Of a stretch of 64,000 nucleotides of DNA, positions 26,256 to 35,647 are shown piece by piece. Source of the DNA: Maricaulis sp947259345 (GTDB taxonomy: Bacteria; Pseudomonadota; Alphaproteobacteria; Caulobacterales; Maricaulaceae). The position numbers were made by a program, and so were the translations under genes. Each line of letters opens with the position of its first letter. The stretch's first letter is position 1. A model generated the notes under the pieces. The model did no database searches. It saw nothing but the letters and a program-made list of their open reading frames with translations, and had not been told where the DNA came from. Location: NCBI GenBank assembly GCA_965217205.1, contig OZ244254.1, forward strand, positions 2,604,001 to 2,668,000. The letters run 5' to 3'.

Positions 26256-28985
26256 ATGACCTCAGAACCGCTGAACCCTCAGGCCCGTGCCTTTCTCGAG
26301 AACATCCGCAAATTCCTGCCCGGATGCGAAGGCGGAGCAGAGCGCGCGGCCGAACTCTGCCGCGAGAATATCGAGGCCATGCTGGGAGCGCTTGCAGGTC
26401 AGGGGCTGGCCGACTTCGAGGCGGCAACGGCGGTGCTGGTGGCCGAGCAGGAACGCAACGAGGTCCGAACCTCGCACTCGATCTTCGACCGGCCGGAAGA
26501 CTGGTACAGCGGGCCCCGGCCTGAAGACTTCCACTGGCAGGCGCTTCGGTCCTATCTGATCGACGAAAAGGGCTGGGAAGAGGACCCGACGATCAACTCG
26601 ATCGACGCCTCGTCCTCCGAGGTCGTCTCCCTCCTCGGCAATCCCAATCGGGATGAGTTCGATTGTCGCGGGCTTGTTGTGGGCTACGTCCAGTCCGGCA
26701 AAACGGCCAACATGACCGCCGTCATCGCGAAAGCGGTCGACGCCGGCTACAATCTCGTCATCGTCCTTGCCGGCATGACCGACAAGCTGCGCAGCCAGAC
26801 GCAGGCGCGCCTGGAAAAGGACATCATCTCGCGCTACGAGCACCACTGGGAAGCGCTAACCGCCCCGACGCCCGACGGTGATTTTGCCGGCCGGCCGAGC
26901 GGCCGCTTTTCCAGCCCTTCGGAAGACACCACCTATTATGCCGTCGTGAAGAAGATCGCACGCCGACCAAGGTCGGACGGTGGCGAATGGGGTGGCCCAC
27001 TCGGCAAACTTCTGGACACAGCGCGCCGCACCGGCGAATTGGCCCGTCGTCAGCTCAAGGTTCTGATCATCGATGACGAAGCCGATCAGGCGTCTCCCAA
27101 TGGCGCTCCGGACGACATGCAGATCGCGACGATCAACGACTGCATTCGCCAGCTTCTCAAGCAGCTGCCCTGCTCGTCCTATGTCGGTTACACGGCCACA
27201 CCGTTCGCCAATGTACTGATCGATCCGTATGCCCCGGACGGCAAACTGGACGATCTCTATCCGCGCAGCTTCATTACCGCTCTGCCCAAACCGGCCGGAT
27301 ATTTCGGTGCAGCCGATCTCTTCGGCGTGGAACCCCGGGACGCCGACGACGAGCAGCCCGAGGAGGAAGGTCTCAACGTTATCCGGGACATCGCTCCGGA
27401 AGAGCTCGACATGCTCCAACCGGCTAGGGGTGAGGATCCGGACGATTTCACGCCCGGCATGCCCGGCAGCCTGGAAGACGCGATCCTCTATTACATTGCC
27501 GCCTGCGCTGCGCGCCGTGCGCGAGGTCATGTCGACGCCCACATGACCATGCTGGTTCATACCTCCTATCGCGTCGGACTTCACAATGTCGTGGCGCGCG
27601 CAATCGAGGGCTGGGTCGACATGCGACGTGCGGCATTGCGCGACAGACGTGGCGAAGCCTTCGACCGCATGCGGTCGCTCTGGGAAGACGAAATCACCGC
27701 CGTGAGCCGCCGCCCCGGCTGGCCAAGCACCGTGACCTTCGACACCTTGACCGAACACATTCCCCGCGTACTGGACGCCCTCGAATTCCCAGTCGAGAAC
27801 GGCGAGAGCGATGACCGCATCGACTACGACCAGGGGCCGAAGACCTACATCGTGGTCGGCGGCACGGTCCTGGCTCGCGGTCTGACGCTGGAGGGTCTGT
27901 GCGTCAGCTACTTCCTGCGCAAGTCGAAGCAATACGACACCCTGCTCCAGATGGGGCGCTGGTTCGGCTATCGCGGCGGCTACGAGGACCTTGCCCGCGT
28001 GTGGATGCCCGAGGAACTCATGCTGGCCTTCCGGTCCTTGGCCCGGATCGAGGCGGAAATCCGCGAGGACATGGAGGAGTATCGTCAGCGACCGGTCACA
28101 CCGACCGAGTTCGCGGTGCGCATTCGCTCCATCCCGGGCATGGCCATCACCGCGCGCAACAAGATGCGATCGGCCGAGGTGTGCAATATCGGCTACTGGG
28201 GAGAACACCCCCAGACGATCCGCTTCCCCCTCGGCGATGGCGCGGAAGCGACGCTGAAGGGCAACTGGGACGCCGGCAGCGCCCTTGTCTCGCAGTGCGA
28301 GATGCTCAAGCTACGCGATACCTCCGTCGATCGGATCCTCTACCGCGATGTCCCGGTCTCGCAGATCCTCGCCTTTCTGCGCGAATACTCCGTCCATGAA
28401 GACCATCGCGAGCTTCAGACCGATTTCCTGCACGACTTCATCGACAATCAGCGCGAGCGACTGGCGACCTGGAATGTGGGTGTGATCGAGGGGCGCAACG
28501 GCGCACCATCAGAAGCTGCGCTCGGCTCGATCGGGCGCGTAAAGACCGTCCGGCGCACACGACTGGGCGATCCGGAACGTGAGCAGAAATCGCCGACGAT
28601 GGCGGATATCAAGGCGTTGATGTCCCGCCGAGATGTCCTGTTCGACTGTCGGGAAGCACTCGACGGCAAGCCGCTAGTGGACGATTGGATCAGTCTGAAA
28701 ATTGCCCGGCAGGCCGCTGTCGGTGCAAAGCCGCAGCTCCTGCTCTATCCGATTGATAGAAACTCCGCGCCGGATCCCAGGCGTGCCAGCACGGTGAGAA
28801 CAAGCCTTGGCGCGCCGATGGACATTCTCGGCCTCGGCATGGTCTTCCCCGGCACAAGCGGTGGGCGGGAGGTCTATCTCCACGTGAGGCTGACGGAACT
28901 GTCCGCGAACGAACTCGACGCGATCGAGGAAAACGAGGCAGAACAGCGCGCCCAGCGCCAGGCCGCCGGTTACGAAGATGCCTGA
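26256..28985 (+). CDS. Z1-domain helicase-like ATPase (Mza/MutL-associated defence protein)
   Basis: 909 residues; ATG 26256 follows AAGGA at good spacing. The superfamily 2-like ATPase core shows Walker A GYVQSGKTANMT near residue 142 and Walker B LIIDDEADQAS near 270. SYVGYTATPFANVL follows, then the Z1 domain with GGTVLARGLTLEGLCVSYFLR and DTLLQMGRWFGYRGGYEDL near 565, with an Arg-finger-like QMGRW. Z1 proteins were first linked to MutL-containing restriction-modification loci and later to the phage-defence system Mza. It is the first gene of a five-gene operon and probably the DNA-translocating motor. The biochemical activity of Z1 is not established. Confidence 0.88.
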   Translation: MTSEPLNPQARAFLENIRKFLPGCEGGAERAAELCRENIEAMLGALAGQGLADFEAATAVLVAEQERNEVRTSHSIFDRPEDWYSGPRPEDFHWQALRSYLIDEKGWEEDPTINSIDASSSEVVSLLGNPNRDEFDCRGLVVGYVQSGKTANMTAVIAKAVDAGYNLVIVLAGMTDKLRSQTQARLEKDIISRYEHHWEALTAPTPDGDFAGRPSGRFSSPSEDTTYYAVVKKIARRPRSDGGEWGGPLGKLLDTARRTGELARRQLKVLIIDDEADQASPNGAPDDMQIATINDCIRQLLKQLPCSSYVGYTATPFANVLIDPYAPDGKLDDLYPRSFITALPKPAGYFGAADLFGVEPRDADDEQPEEEGLNVIRDIAPEELDMLQPARGEDPDDFTPGMPGSLEDAILYYIAACAARRARGHVDAHMTMLVHTSYRVGLHNVVARAIEGWVDMRRAALRDRRGEAFDRMRSLWEDEITAVSRRPGWPSTVTFDTLTEHIPRVLDALEFPVENGESDDRIDYDQGPKTYIVVGGTVLARGLTLEGLCVSYFLRKSKQYDTLLQMGRWFGYRGGYEDLARVWMPEELMLAFRSLARIEAEIREDMEEYRQRPVTPTEFAVRIRSIPGMAITARNKMRSAEVCNIGYWGEHPQTIRFPLGDGAEATLKGNWDAGSALVSQCEMLKLRDTSVDRILYRDVPVSQILAFLREYSVHEDHRELQTDFLHDFIDNQRERLATWNVGVIEGRNGAPSEAALGSIGRVKTVRRTRLGDPEREQKSPTMADIKALMSRRDVLFDCREALDGKPLVDDWISLKIARQAAVGAKPQLLLYPIDRNSAPDPRRASTVRTSLGAPMDILGLGMVFPGTSGGREVYLHVRLTELSANELDAIEENEAEQRAQRQAAGYEDA

Positions 28986-30006
28986 GGCGAGGGAACCCCT
29001 CATCCTGTCCCCGCAGGAGCACTGGGCGATGCTCCGGAGCGGACTGGCTGAAACCGGCCTTCGGGACGCGATCAGCAGACCGGCAGACATCGAGACACGT
29101 CACGGCATGGTGCGGTTCAGCCTCGCCGGCGATGCCGCCTCGATCATGTTGCCCGTCGATACGCGTGACGGAGCGAGGGGTTTTGAGTCCACGCCGTCCC
29201 TCGCGATTTCCGAGATCACCTATCCCGTCGACGGCCGTCCCGTCTGCTATGTCACGGTGACTTGCACCAACAAGCCCCTGGAAACCGTATTTGCCGAATT
29301 CGTGTCGGACATCCTCGGACGGATCGAGCGCGGTGAACCGAGCCGCTGCGCGCTCACGGACTCGCTGCGCGAGTTTCGTGACCTGCTTCTTGCGCGCGAC
29401 GATGCCGTGCCCGATGAGGAAATCTGCGGCCTCGCCGGCGAACTTCGTCTGCTAAACCACCTGCTGGACCTTTCGCCCAATGCGTGGCGCGCCTGGCAGG
29501 GACCACTGCGGGGTCGCCACGACTTCACGGCCGGCAATCATGCCATCGAGGTCAAGGCGACACGCGCGCGTAACTCGGACCGGCTGACCATCTCCTCGAT
29601 CGACCAGCTGGATCCACCCGCGGGGGGAGATCTCCACCTCTTCCGCGTCACCTTCGAAGACGTCGCCGGAGGCCCGGTTTCAATCGCGAGCCTGGCGGAA
29701 ACCGCGTTTGAACGGTCAGATGACGCACCCGCGATCCGGAGCATCCTGGACAGGGCGGGCTGCCCGGATCCGTATGTCCCGGTCTGGAACCGGCTGAAAT
29801 TCCGCATGGTGTCCGAGGTCCTGTACGCGGTCACCGGCGACTTTCCCCGGATCAGCGCGCCGTCATTCGTCGGCGGGAAGCTGCCCCATGGCGTCGAGGG
29901 GCTCAGCTACGAAATCGATCTGGCCAAGGCCCGCGATTGCCGCCTCTCCGCGGATGCCCTCAACGCGACACTTCAAGAGGTCTGTACATGTCTGAGCCCC
30001 GACTGA
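28978..30006 (+). CDS. PD-(D/E)XK motif protein (DUF4420 family)
   Basis: 342 residues, with its start inside the end of the Z1 gene (8-base overlap). The nuclease core is visible: EEICGLAGELRLLNHLL near residue 145, RHDFTAGNHAIEVKATRARN near 180-200, and the downstream ISSIDQL. Together they give the Glu, the Asp, the E-V-K and the Gln of a PD-(D/E)XK site. This is the architecture of DUF4420 proteins, which travel with Z1 and MutL-like genes. The likely role is DNA cleavage triggered by the ATPases. All catalytic residues seem intact. Confidence 0.85.
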   Translation: MPEAREPLILSPQEHWAMLRSGLAETGLRDAISRPADIETRHGMVRFSLAGDAASIMLPVDTRDGARGFESTPSLAISEITYPVDGRPVCYVTVTCTNKPLETVFAEFVSDILGRIERGEPSRCALTDSLREFRDLLLARDDAVPDEEICGLAGELRLLNHLLDLSPNAWRAWQGPLRGRHDFTAGNHAIEVKATRARNSDRLTISSIDQLDPPAGGDLHLFRVTFEDVAGGPVSIASLAETAFERSDDAPAIRSILDRAGCPDPYVPVWNRLKFRMVSEVLYAVTGDFPRISAPSFVGGKLPHGVEGLSYEIDLAKARDCRLSADALNATLQEVCTCLSPD

Positions 30007-31826
30007 TCCGATACAGCGAGCCCTATTCTCCGTCCGGCAACCTGGCGGCGGACGGTTTTCGCAAGCTGCTCGGCACGCCGAACATCGATCTTCTGCCGAC
30101 CGTCGTGCGAGAGGCAATCCAGAACAGTACCGATGCGGCGAAACTGGGCCGCGGACCGGATATCCACCTGCGCCTGCGGCGGCTCGACCCACAGCAAAAG
30201 GCCGCCATGCTCGAACGAACGCTTACCGACCTTGCGCCGCTGGCGGACGGAGAGCCGAAGAGCGCCTTCGGTCGGCTGGCCGAGGCGGACGCACCCTGGG
30301 TCCTGGAAATCTGCGATTTCGGCACGATCGGCCTCGCGGGACCGACCCGCGCGGATCGCATTCCGGAAGGTGAGACCAGAACCGATTTCATCGACTTTCT
30401 CCGCAATGTCGGCTCGCGCCGCGATACGCACCAGGGCGGCGGAACATACGGGTATGGGAAGACCTCGCTCTACCTGTCCAGCGAATGCGCGACACTCGTG
30501 GTCGACACGCAGACCATGGCGGGTGGAGAACCGATCCGCAGGCTCATGGGCTGCCATCTCGGCTCGGCATTCGAACGTCGCCGGGACGATGGCGACATCC
30601 AGCGCTTCACCGGTCGACACTGGTGGGGCGTAAGCGAAGCGGGCGAAAACTTCGTTGATCCGCTTGAAGGTGAAGCCGCCGCCACGCTCGCGGACACGCT
30701 CGGCTTCCTGCCGCGCGATCCCGCTTCAAGCGGCACGTCACTGATGATCGTCATGCCACGTTTCGTGGACGGTGACGGCTCTGTTGCTGCGGGCATGCTG
30801 GCGGAGTCGATCCTGTGGTACTTCTGGCCACGCATGCTCGACGACGTGCCCGAAGACCGGCGGATGCGCGTTTCCATCGAACTTGATGGCCGAGCGTTCG
30901 CGATCCCGCGCCCGGAGGATTTCCCGCCTCTCGATCTTTACGCGGAAGCGCTCAAGGAAATCCGCCGGGATCCCGGAGCGTGCGAAACTATCCGGTCGCA
31001 TCGCCCGGCCCGCGATCTCGGCAAGCTGAAGATCGCCTCGGGCATGCGCGGTCGGCGCCGCAAACTGGTGCCCGACGAGTTCAGCATCATTCCTGCGCAC
31101 TCCGCACACATCGCCGTCATGCGCCCGGTCGAGCTCGTTGTCCGGTATTACGATGGCGAACCCTTCTCTTCCGATGTGCTCGAATGGGGTGGCGCGTTCG
31201 TGACAACAGCCGATGCGGAGGTCGAGGAAGCCTTTGCGGCTGCAGAACCTCCCGCTCACGATGACTGGCAACCGGCCATTCTGCCGCCCGGCAATGGCAA
31301 GACCTTCGTCAATGTCGCGATCCGCCGTGTCCGCGAGGCGGCAGCAGGCTTTGCCAATCCAGCATTGGTACACGCGAAGGGCGCGGGGGAAGGCGCGCCG
31401 CTTGCGCAGGTCTCCGCCGCGATTGGCCAGATGCTGGCCGCGCCGACCCGGTCAACGCAGAAAAGGAGGCGCTCGAGAAAGTCGACGCCACGTCGGGCTG
31501 CCCGCCTGGCACAGCCGACTTTCGCTGGCCTGCAAGTGCGCGGCGACCAGCCAGTTGCACGCTTCACTATTGCGGTGCCCGGCGCTGACGAAGGCACGCG
31601 GCGGCGGATACGGCTTCGCCCGGAATTCGTTGTCGAGGGCGGCTCGCTCGACCCTGACGCAACCATGCCGATTGCGATCCTCGAGATCCTGAACGGCGAT
31701 GGAAACAATGTGCCGCTTGCCTCCGAGGTGACGGTTTCTCACACGGAGACGGACCTTGAGGTGTTTCTCACGGTGGTATCCGGCCGAGCCGTCACCCTGC
31801 AAGCCCAATTGATCGAGGAGGAGTAG
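29988..31826 (+). CDS. GHKL/MutL-type ATPase of the defence operon
   Basis: 612 residues; ATG 29988 is chosen for its AAGAGG site and because the conserved region starts there. It overlaps the DUF4420 gene by 19 bases. The Bergerat ATP fold is complete: REAIQNSTDAAK (N box, residues 41-52), ICDFGTIGL (D110-G112) and GGGTYGYGKTSLYL (150-163). The C-terminal half is not recognisably MutL, and no DQHA-type metal-binding endonuclease motif is seen. Such proteins act as nucleotide-driven clamps. The overlap with a nuclease gene suggests a complex, but that is inference. Confidence 0.85.
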   Translation: MSEPRLIRYSEPYSPSGNLAADGFRKLLGTPNIDLLPTVVREAIQNSTDAAKLGRGPDIHLRLRRLDPQQKAAMLERTLTDLAPLADGEPKSAFGRLAEADAPWVLEICDFGTIGLAGPTRADRIPEGETRTDFIDFLRNVGSRRDTHQGGGTYGYGKTSLYLSSECATLVVDTQTMAGGEPIRRLMGCHLGSAFERRRDDGDIQRFTGRHWWGVSEAGENFVDPLEGEAAATLADTLGFLPRDPASSGTSLMIVMPRFVDGDGSVAAGMLAESILWYFWPRMLDDVPEDRRMRVSIELDGRAFAIPRPEDFPPLDLYAEALKEIRRDPGACETIRSHRPARDLGKLKIASGMRGRRRKLVPDEFSIIPAHSAHIAVMRPVELVVRYYDGEPFSSDVLEWGGAFVTTADAEVEEAFAAAEPPAHDDWQPAILPPGNGKTFVNVAIRRVREAAAGFANPALVHAKGAGEGAPLAQVSAAIGQMLAAPTRSTQKRRRSRKSTPRRAARLAQPTFAGLQVRGDQPVARFTIAVPGADEGTRRRIRLRPEFVVEGGSLDPDATMPIAILEILNGDGNNVPLASEVTVSHTETDLEVFLTVVSGRAVTLQAQLIEEE

Positions 31827-31829
31827 GCC

Positions 31830-32726
31830 GTGACCCATATTGCCTTTCCCCACCTGACGATCCCGGCAGGCGAGGTCGATGCATCGGACTGGATTCTTCA
31901 GGATGCGGCCGGCCGGGTCAGCGATCTCGCGGCCTATCTGCCGGACTGGGACTACGGTACAGATATAGTGGCGCGCAGAACGCTGTCGGTCGACCTCGAG
32001 GCGGCCTGTGCGGCACTCGGTCTCGATCCCGCCGGGACTGCGTTTCGCGTCCTCGTCTCGGTCGGCACCGGCGAGGGCAGCCTGCCAAGGCGCGTGCGGC
32101 GCTATCCTAGCCAGCTGATCAAGGGCAAGGCGGAAATCTCGATCGACCTTCCGGGCCGAACACTCTCGCACCGGCTGCGCCTGGAAACCGACATCGTTCT
32201 GGATACTGCGGGCGGCCAGGGCAGCCCGATTGCGCCTCACGAAAGCGGCGCCCGTCTCTGGAGTGACGTGGTCGATACCCGGCTTGAAGGTCAGGAACCG
32301 CGTTTCCCGATTGAACTTGCAAGTTTCTCCAAGATGTTTCCGGGGCGAAGCGAGGCTGGCGCGCTGTGGATGCTGCACTGGGCGCCCGGTGATCCGCACC
32401 AGGATTTCGGCGGCTGTGTGCGCCTCTACGTGAACAGTGACAGTGATGATTTCTCGTCCCGGTTCCTCGAGGCTGACCCGCTGACGCTTCACACGGTAAT
32501 GGCTGATGTCATGACACAGATGATCGACACGACGCTTGCCAACGACGGCGCGGCCGACCTGCTTTCCGATTGCGAGGAAACTACCGTCGGGGGGCAGATC
32601 CGCAGCTGGCTCGACCAGGCCTTTCCAGGTCAGACTCTCGCCGCTGTCCGGCGCATCCGCGAAACGAGCCCCGGCAGTTTCCGGTCACAAATCCAGGCCG
32701 CGGCCGATCATGCAGGAGCAGATTGA
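31830..32726 (+). CDS. Unknown protein of the Z1/MutL operon
   Basis: 298 residues from GTG 31830, four bases after the ATPase stop, with GAGGAG upstream. I recognise no family motif. The N-terminus resembles a beta-rich domain (FRVLVSVGTGEGSLPRRVRRY) with a run of basic residues. The middle has ELASFSKMFPGRSEAGALWMLHW, and the C-terminus is helical. It has no signal peptide or membrane helix. Its fixed position between the ATPase and the next small gene argues for a structural or recognition subunit. It could correspond to one of the unnamed DUF components of Mza-like loci; that needs profile searches. Confidence 0.75.
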   Translation: MTHIAFPHLTIPAGEVDASDWILQDAAGRVSDLAAYLPDWDYGTDIVARRTLSVDLEAACAALGLDPAGTAFRVLVSVGTGEGSLPRRVRRYPSQLIKGKAEISIDLPGRTLSHRLRLETDIVLDTAGGQGSPIAPHESGARLWSDVVDTRLEGQEPRFPIELASFSKMFPGRSEAGALWMLHWAPGDPHQDFGGCVRLYVNSDSDDFSSRFLEADPLTLHTVMADVMTQMIDTTLANDGAADLLSDCEETTVGGQIRSWLDQAFPGQTLAAVRRIRETSPGSFRSQIQAAADHAGAD

Positions 32727-33529
32727 TGAGTGTTGTTCTTCTGCCGCGCATTTCGGCGGCTCTCGTCGATATCCAGGTATCGGAGCTTCGCGAGCGGGCC
32801 GGGAGCGACACCGCCGCCGACTTCGCGGAGGTCATGCCCTCCGGTGTAACCGTTGCGCCGACCGGCGGATCCCCCGCGACACCGGCCGAGCTCGAGGCCC
32901 TGCGGCGCAACATGGCCGATCTTGCCAGCCAGCATGGATATCCGACTGCACCGAGCCAGGCGCAACAGGCCGGCTTCGATGCCGCCTGCGCGCGCTTGCT
33001 CGCGGGCCACGCTCTGCTGGCGTCCGCAGAAACCCTGCGAAACGATGTCTGGGCCTACCTTTCGATAATCCTGTTCGGACCGATAACGGCCTGGCGGTTC
33101 CCGGGCCTTTCGGCGGATCGCTTCCGGGGTGGCCCCCGGAATGCCTTCCAGCGCCTCTGGTTGCGCGCCGAATGTCTCGACCGTGGCGAAAGTTCATCTG
33201 CTCGGTGGGACCTTCTTGGCGCACTGACCGAGGATGCCGCCGTCCAGATCGTGGAACGGCCCGCAATCGCCGGAGATGCGCGACTTGCCCTCGCTATCGC
33301 GGAGGCCTGGAACCGGTGCGCCGAACGGGTCGGGAAATCGCGGATGGAACCCGTGATGCGGACAGCGGTCAAGGCGATCCGGCTGGCCAGCATGGTCAGG
33401 CGCCTCGACTGTCTCGATGACGCCAGTCTCGCGGCTGAAATGGATGCCGTGTTCGAAGCGGCCTGCCGTGAACACGAGGTAAAACCGCGCCGACTGCGTG
33501 CTCTCGCCAGCGCGCTCGGCGTGGGCTAG
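32726..33529 (+). CDS. Unknown protein of the Z1/MutL operon (possibly DUF6339-like)
   Basis: 267 residues. ATG 32726 overlaps the previous stop as TGATG and has AGGAG upstream, so translation is coupled. The central segment LRNDVWAYLSIILFGPITAWRFPGL, followed by NAFQRLWLRAECLD, reminds me of DUF6339 proteins found in similar loci. I hold that name loosely. The rest is alpha-helical and rich in Arg. It ends tail-to-tail with vsr, overlapping by four bases. It has no catalytic motif that I can see. Confidence 0.75.
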   Translation: MSVVLLPRISAALVDIQVSELRERAGSDTAADFAEVMPSGVTVAPTGGSPATPAELEALRRNMADLASQHGYPTAPSQAQQAGFDAACARLLAGHALLASAETLRNDVWAYLSIILFGPITAWRFPGLSADRFRGGPRNAFQRLWLRAECLDRGESSSARWDLLGALTEDAAVQIVERPAIAGDARLALAIAEAWNRCAERVGKSRMEPVMRTAVKAIRLASMVRRLDCLDDASLAAEMDAVFEAACREHEVKPRRLRALASALGVG

Positions 33530-33972
33530 CCAACTTCGACGTGACCACCCTCCCGGTGGAGCCAGCCTGAGAGTCGGTCGGCAACCGCATCGACATCACG
33601 AGCCTTGAGCGCGCACTCCCAGACAACCGCGGTGCGCCAACCCGCAGATCGAACATCGGCCAGGATTCGGGCATCACGCTCGACATTGCCGCGAAACTTC
33701 TCCGCCCAGAACTCGGCCCGAGTCGCCGGCGTCGTCGCATAACGGCACCCGGGATGGCGATGCCAGAAGCAGCCGTGCACGAAGATTACGGCCTTGTGCT
33801 TCGGAAGGACGATATCGGGCTTGCCTGGCAGGTTCTTCGTGTGAAGGCGGTAGCGAAGCCCGCGGGCATGCAGCGCTCGCCTGAGAACAAGCTCTGGCTT
33901 GGTGTCCTTCCCGCCAATGCCGGCCATCATGCGGGACCGGGTCTTGCGATCGACGATATCGGTCAATGTCAC
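33526..33972 (-). CDS. vsr: Very short patch repair (Vsr) mismatch endonuclease
   Basis: 148 residues, full length for Vsr. The signature RSRMMAGIGGKDTKPELVLRR is at residues ~12-32, then LPGKPDIVLPKHKAVIFVHGCFWHRHPGC with the catalytic Asp and His residues and zinc ligands, and FWAEKFRGNVERD. Vsr nicks next to T in T:G mismatches that arise when 5-methylcytosine deaminates. It is divergent from the cytosine methyltransferase gene 67 bases away, the classic pairing. Some Vsr homologues in defence loci are proposed to act as restriction nucleases, so both roles are possible. Confidence 0.93.
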   Translation of the reverse strand: MTLTDIVDRKTRSRMMAGIGGKDTKPELVLRRALHARGLRYRLHTKNLPGKPDIVLPKHKAVIFVHGCFWHRHPGCRYATTPATRAEFWAEKFRGNVERDARILADVRSAGWRTAVVWECALKARDVDAVADRLSGWLHREGGHVEVG

Positions 33973-34039
33973 TTGCCCCCTGGCAATCGCCCACGGTCCT
34001 GGTACACAGGATATCCGTCAAGTTAAGGACCCATCACGC
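33973..34039. promoter_or_regulatory. Divergent promoter space between vsr and the cytosine methyltransferase
   Basis: 67 bases separate the divergent starts at 33972 and 34040. Any promoters must overlap each other or lie within the coding regions. TAAGGACC just before 34040 can serve as the ribosome site. I see no clear operator. Confidence 0.4.
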
Positions 34040-35647
34040 ATGTCGCGCCGTTTTCGAGTGGTTGACCTTTTCGCCGGCCCGGGCGGGCTGGCTGAAGGCT
34101 TCTCGTCGGTGCTGGACGAGAGCGGCGAACGTGTATTCGAGATCGCACTCTCGGTCGAGAAGGAAGCCTCGGCCCATCGCACACTGACCCTTCGCGCATT
34201 CACGCGGCAATTCCCGGCCGGTCGCCTGCCGAAGGCGTACTATGCGTTTGCTCATGGCGAGATCGCGCTGGACGCGCTCAAGGCTGCCCACCCGGCGGGA
34301 TGGTCGGCCGCGGAGCAGGAAGCCCTTCTTCTCGAGCTGGGCACCGAGGCCGGCAATGCCGAGATGGACCGCCGGATGGACGACATCCTGGCAGCCGGGT
34401 GCGGCGACGACATCGTCGTGATCGGCGGGCCGCCCTGTCAGGCCTACTCGCTGGTTGGCCGTTCGAGAAACCGGGGCAAGTCGGATTATGTCGCCGAGGA
34501 GGATGATCGCCATTTCCTCTATCGCGAATACATCCGCATCCTGAACCGCCTCTCCCCGGCAGCCTTCGTGATGGAGAACGTGAAGGGCATGCTGTCCTCC
34601 TCGGTCTCCGGCAAACGCATTTTCGCTCAGGTGCGCTCCGACCTCGAGGCGGCAGGCAGTCGCGGCAACGGGTATCGCCTGATCGCCCTGTCACCGTCCG
34701 ATCGGGAAGAGGCCGCGCTGGGCGAGTGCTACGAGAACCGGGACTTCCTGATCTGTGCTGAACAGCACGGCGTTCCACAGGCCCGGCACCGCGTGATCAT
34801 CGTCGGCATCCGGAACGACCTGTTCGCACAACTCGCGCCCGGATTTTTGCGGACGCCGCTGACGTCGGGAAAAGCCGATCGCGCCACGGTACGCGACGTA
34901 CTGGAGGGGCTGCCGACGTTGCGCAGCGGTCTGAGCCGTGGGGACAGCAAGGACGCCTGGTTCGAACAGGCTGTTGCGGGCATGGAACGGGTCGAGCAGG
35001 CGACACGTAATACCGATGACGACAGCCCTCTCGGCAAAACCAATCGCGCGGCCGAGGCAGCCCTGTCCAGATTTCGCGGTCAGAACCGGATCGCTGATCG
35101 GAGCGACACCACCGTCGCCGCGCCACGCTCAGCGTCGGAAAAGCTCGTTGACTTCCTGACCGACCCGGCGCTCGAGCATCTGACCGGCCATGAGTCCCGC
35201 GGACACATGCCGTCCGACTTGGCGCGCTACTTCTTCTGTTCGGCCTTCTCGCAGGCGAACGGCCGTCCGCCCAAGGCTTCGGACTTTCCCGAGGCGCTGG
35301 CCCCGAACCACAAGAACTGGAAGTCAGGCAAGTTTGCCGACCGCTTCCGCGTCCAGTGCTGGGATGCGCCTTCGACCACGGTCGTCAGCCACATATCCAA
35401 GGACGGGCACTACTTCATCCACCCTGACCCCACGCAATGCCGCAGCCTTACGGTTCGCGAAGCCGCTCGCCTTCAGACCTTCCCTGACAATTACGTCTTC
35501 TTGGGCAATCGGACGCAGCAATTCGTCCAGGTCGGCAATGCGGTGCCGCCCTATCTGGCGATGCAGGTCGGAGCGGTGCTGCGAGGATTGCTGGATCAGG
35601 CGCCTGTGACTTCGCGTGCTGGCATAGGTCAAAGCGTCGAGGTGTAG
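34040..35647 (+). CDS. DNA (cytosine-5-)-methyltransferase
   Basis: 535 residues from ATG 34040. Motif I is VVDLFAGPGGLAEGF (residues ~7-21). Motif IV is VVIGGPPCQAYSLVGRS with the catalytic Cys, and motif VI is AFVMENVKGM. QARHRVIIVGI (motif VIII) and FVQVGNAVPPYLA (motif X) follow, so all C5-methyltransferase blocks are present. The target-recognition region between VIII and IX is about 200 residues, longer than in Dcm. Beside Vsr and the Z1/MutL operon it should mark self DNA; the recognition site is unknown. Codon usage matches the operon. Confidence 0.93.
   Translation: MSRRFRVVDLFAGPGGLAEGFSSVLDESGERVFEIALSVEKEASAHRTLTLRAFTRQFPAGRLPKAYYAFAHGEIALDALKAAHPAGWSAAEQEALLLELGTEAGNAEMDRRMDDILAAGCGDDIVVIGGPPCQAYSLVGRSRNRGKSDYVAEEDDRHFLYREYIRILNRLSPAAFVMENVKGMLSSSVSGKRIFAQVRSDLEAAGSRGNGYRLIALSPSDREEAALGECYENRDFLICAEQHGVPQARHRVIIVGIRNDLFAQLAPGFLRTPLTSGKADRATVRDVLEGLPTLRSGLSRGDSKDAWFEQAVAGMERVEQATRNTDDDSPLGKTNRAAEAALSRFRGQNRIADRSDTTVAAPRSASEKLVDFLTDPALEHLTGHESRGHMPSDLARYFFCSAFSQANGRPPKASDFPEALAPNHKNWKSGKFADRFRVQCWDAPSTTVVSHISKDGHYFIHPDPTQCRSLTVREAARLQTFPDNYVFLGNRTQQFVQVGNAVPPYLAMQVGAVLRGLLDQAPVTSRAGIGQSVEV

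Noticed and set aside
26856..28208. 450-codon minus-strand open frame within the Z1 gene
   Set aside because: No family motif, whereas the plus strand carries Walker and Z1 motifs in order with operon overlaps.
29988..31826. A true mismatch-repair MutL
   Set aside because: Only the GHKL ATPase half matches; the MutL C-terminal dimer/endonuclease motifs are absent and the context is a defence operon.
26256..35647. An AIPR gene that would complete a canonical Mza system
   Set aside because: None of the proteins in or next to the cassette has AIPR features; the next genes are a PD-(D/E)XK-like protein and an unknown.
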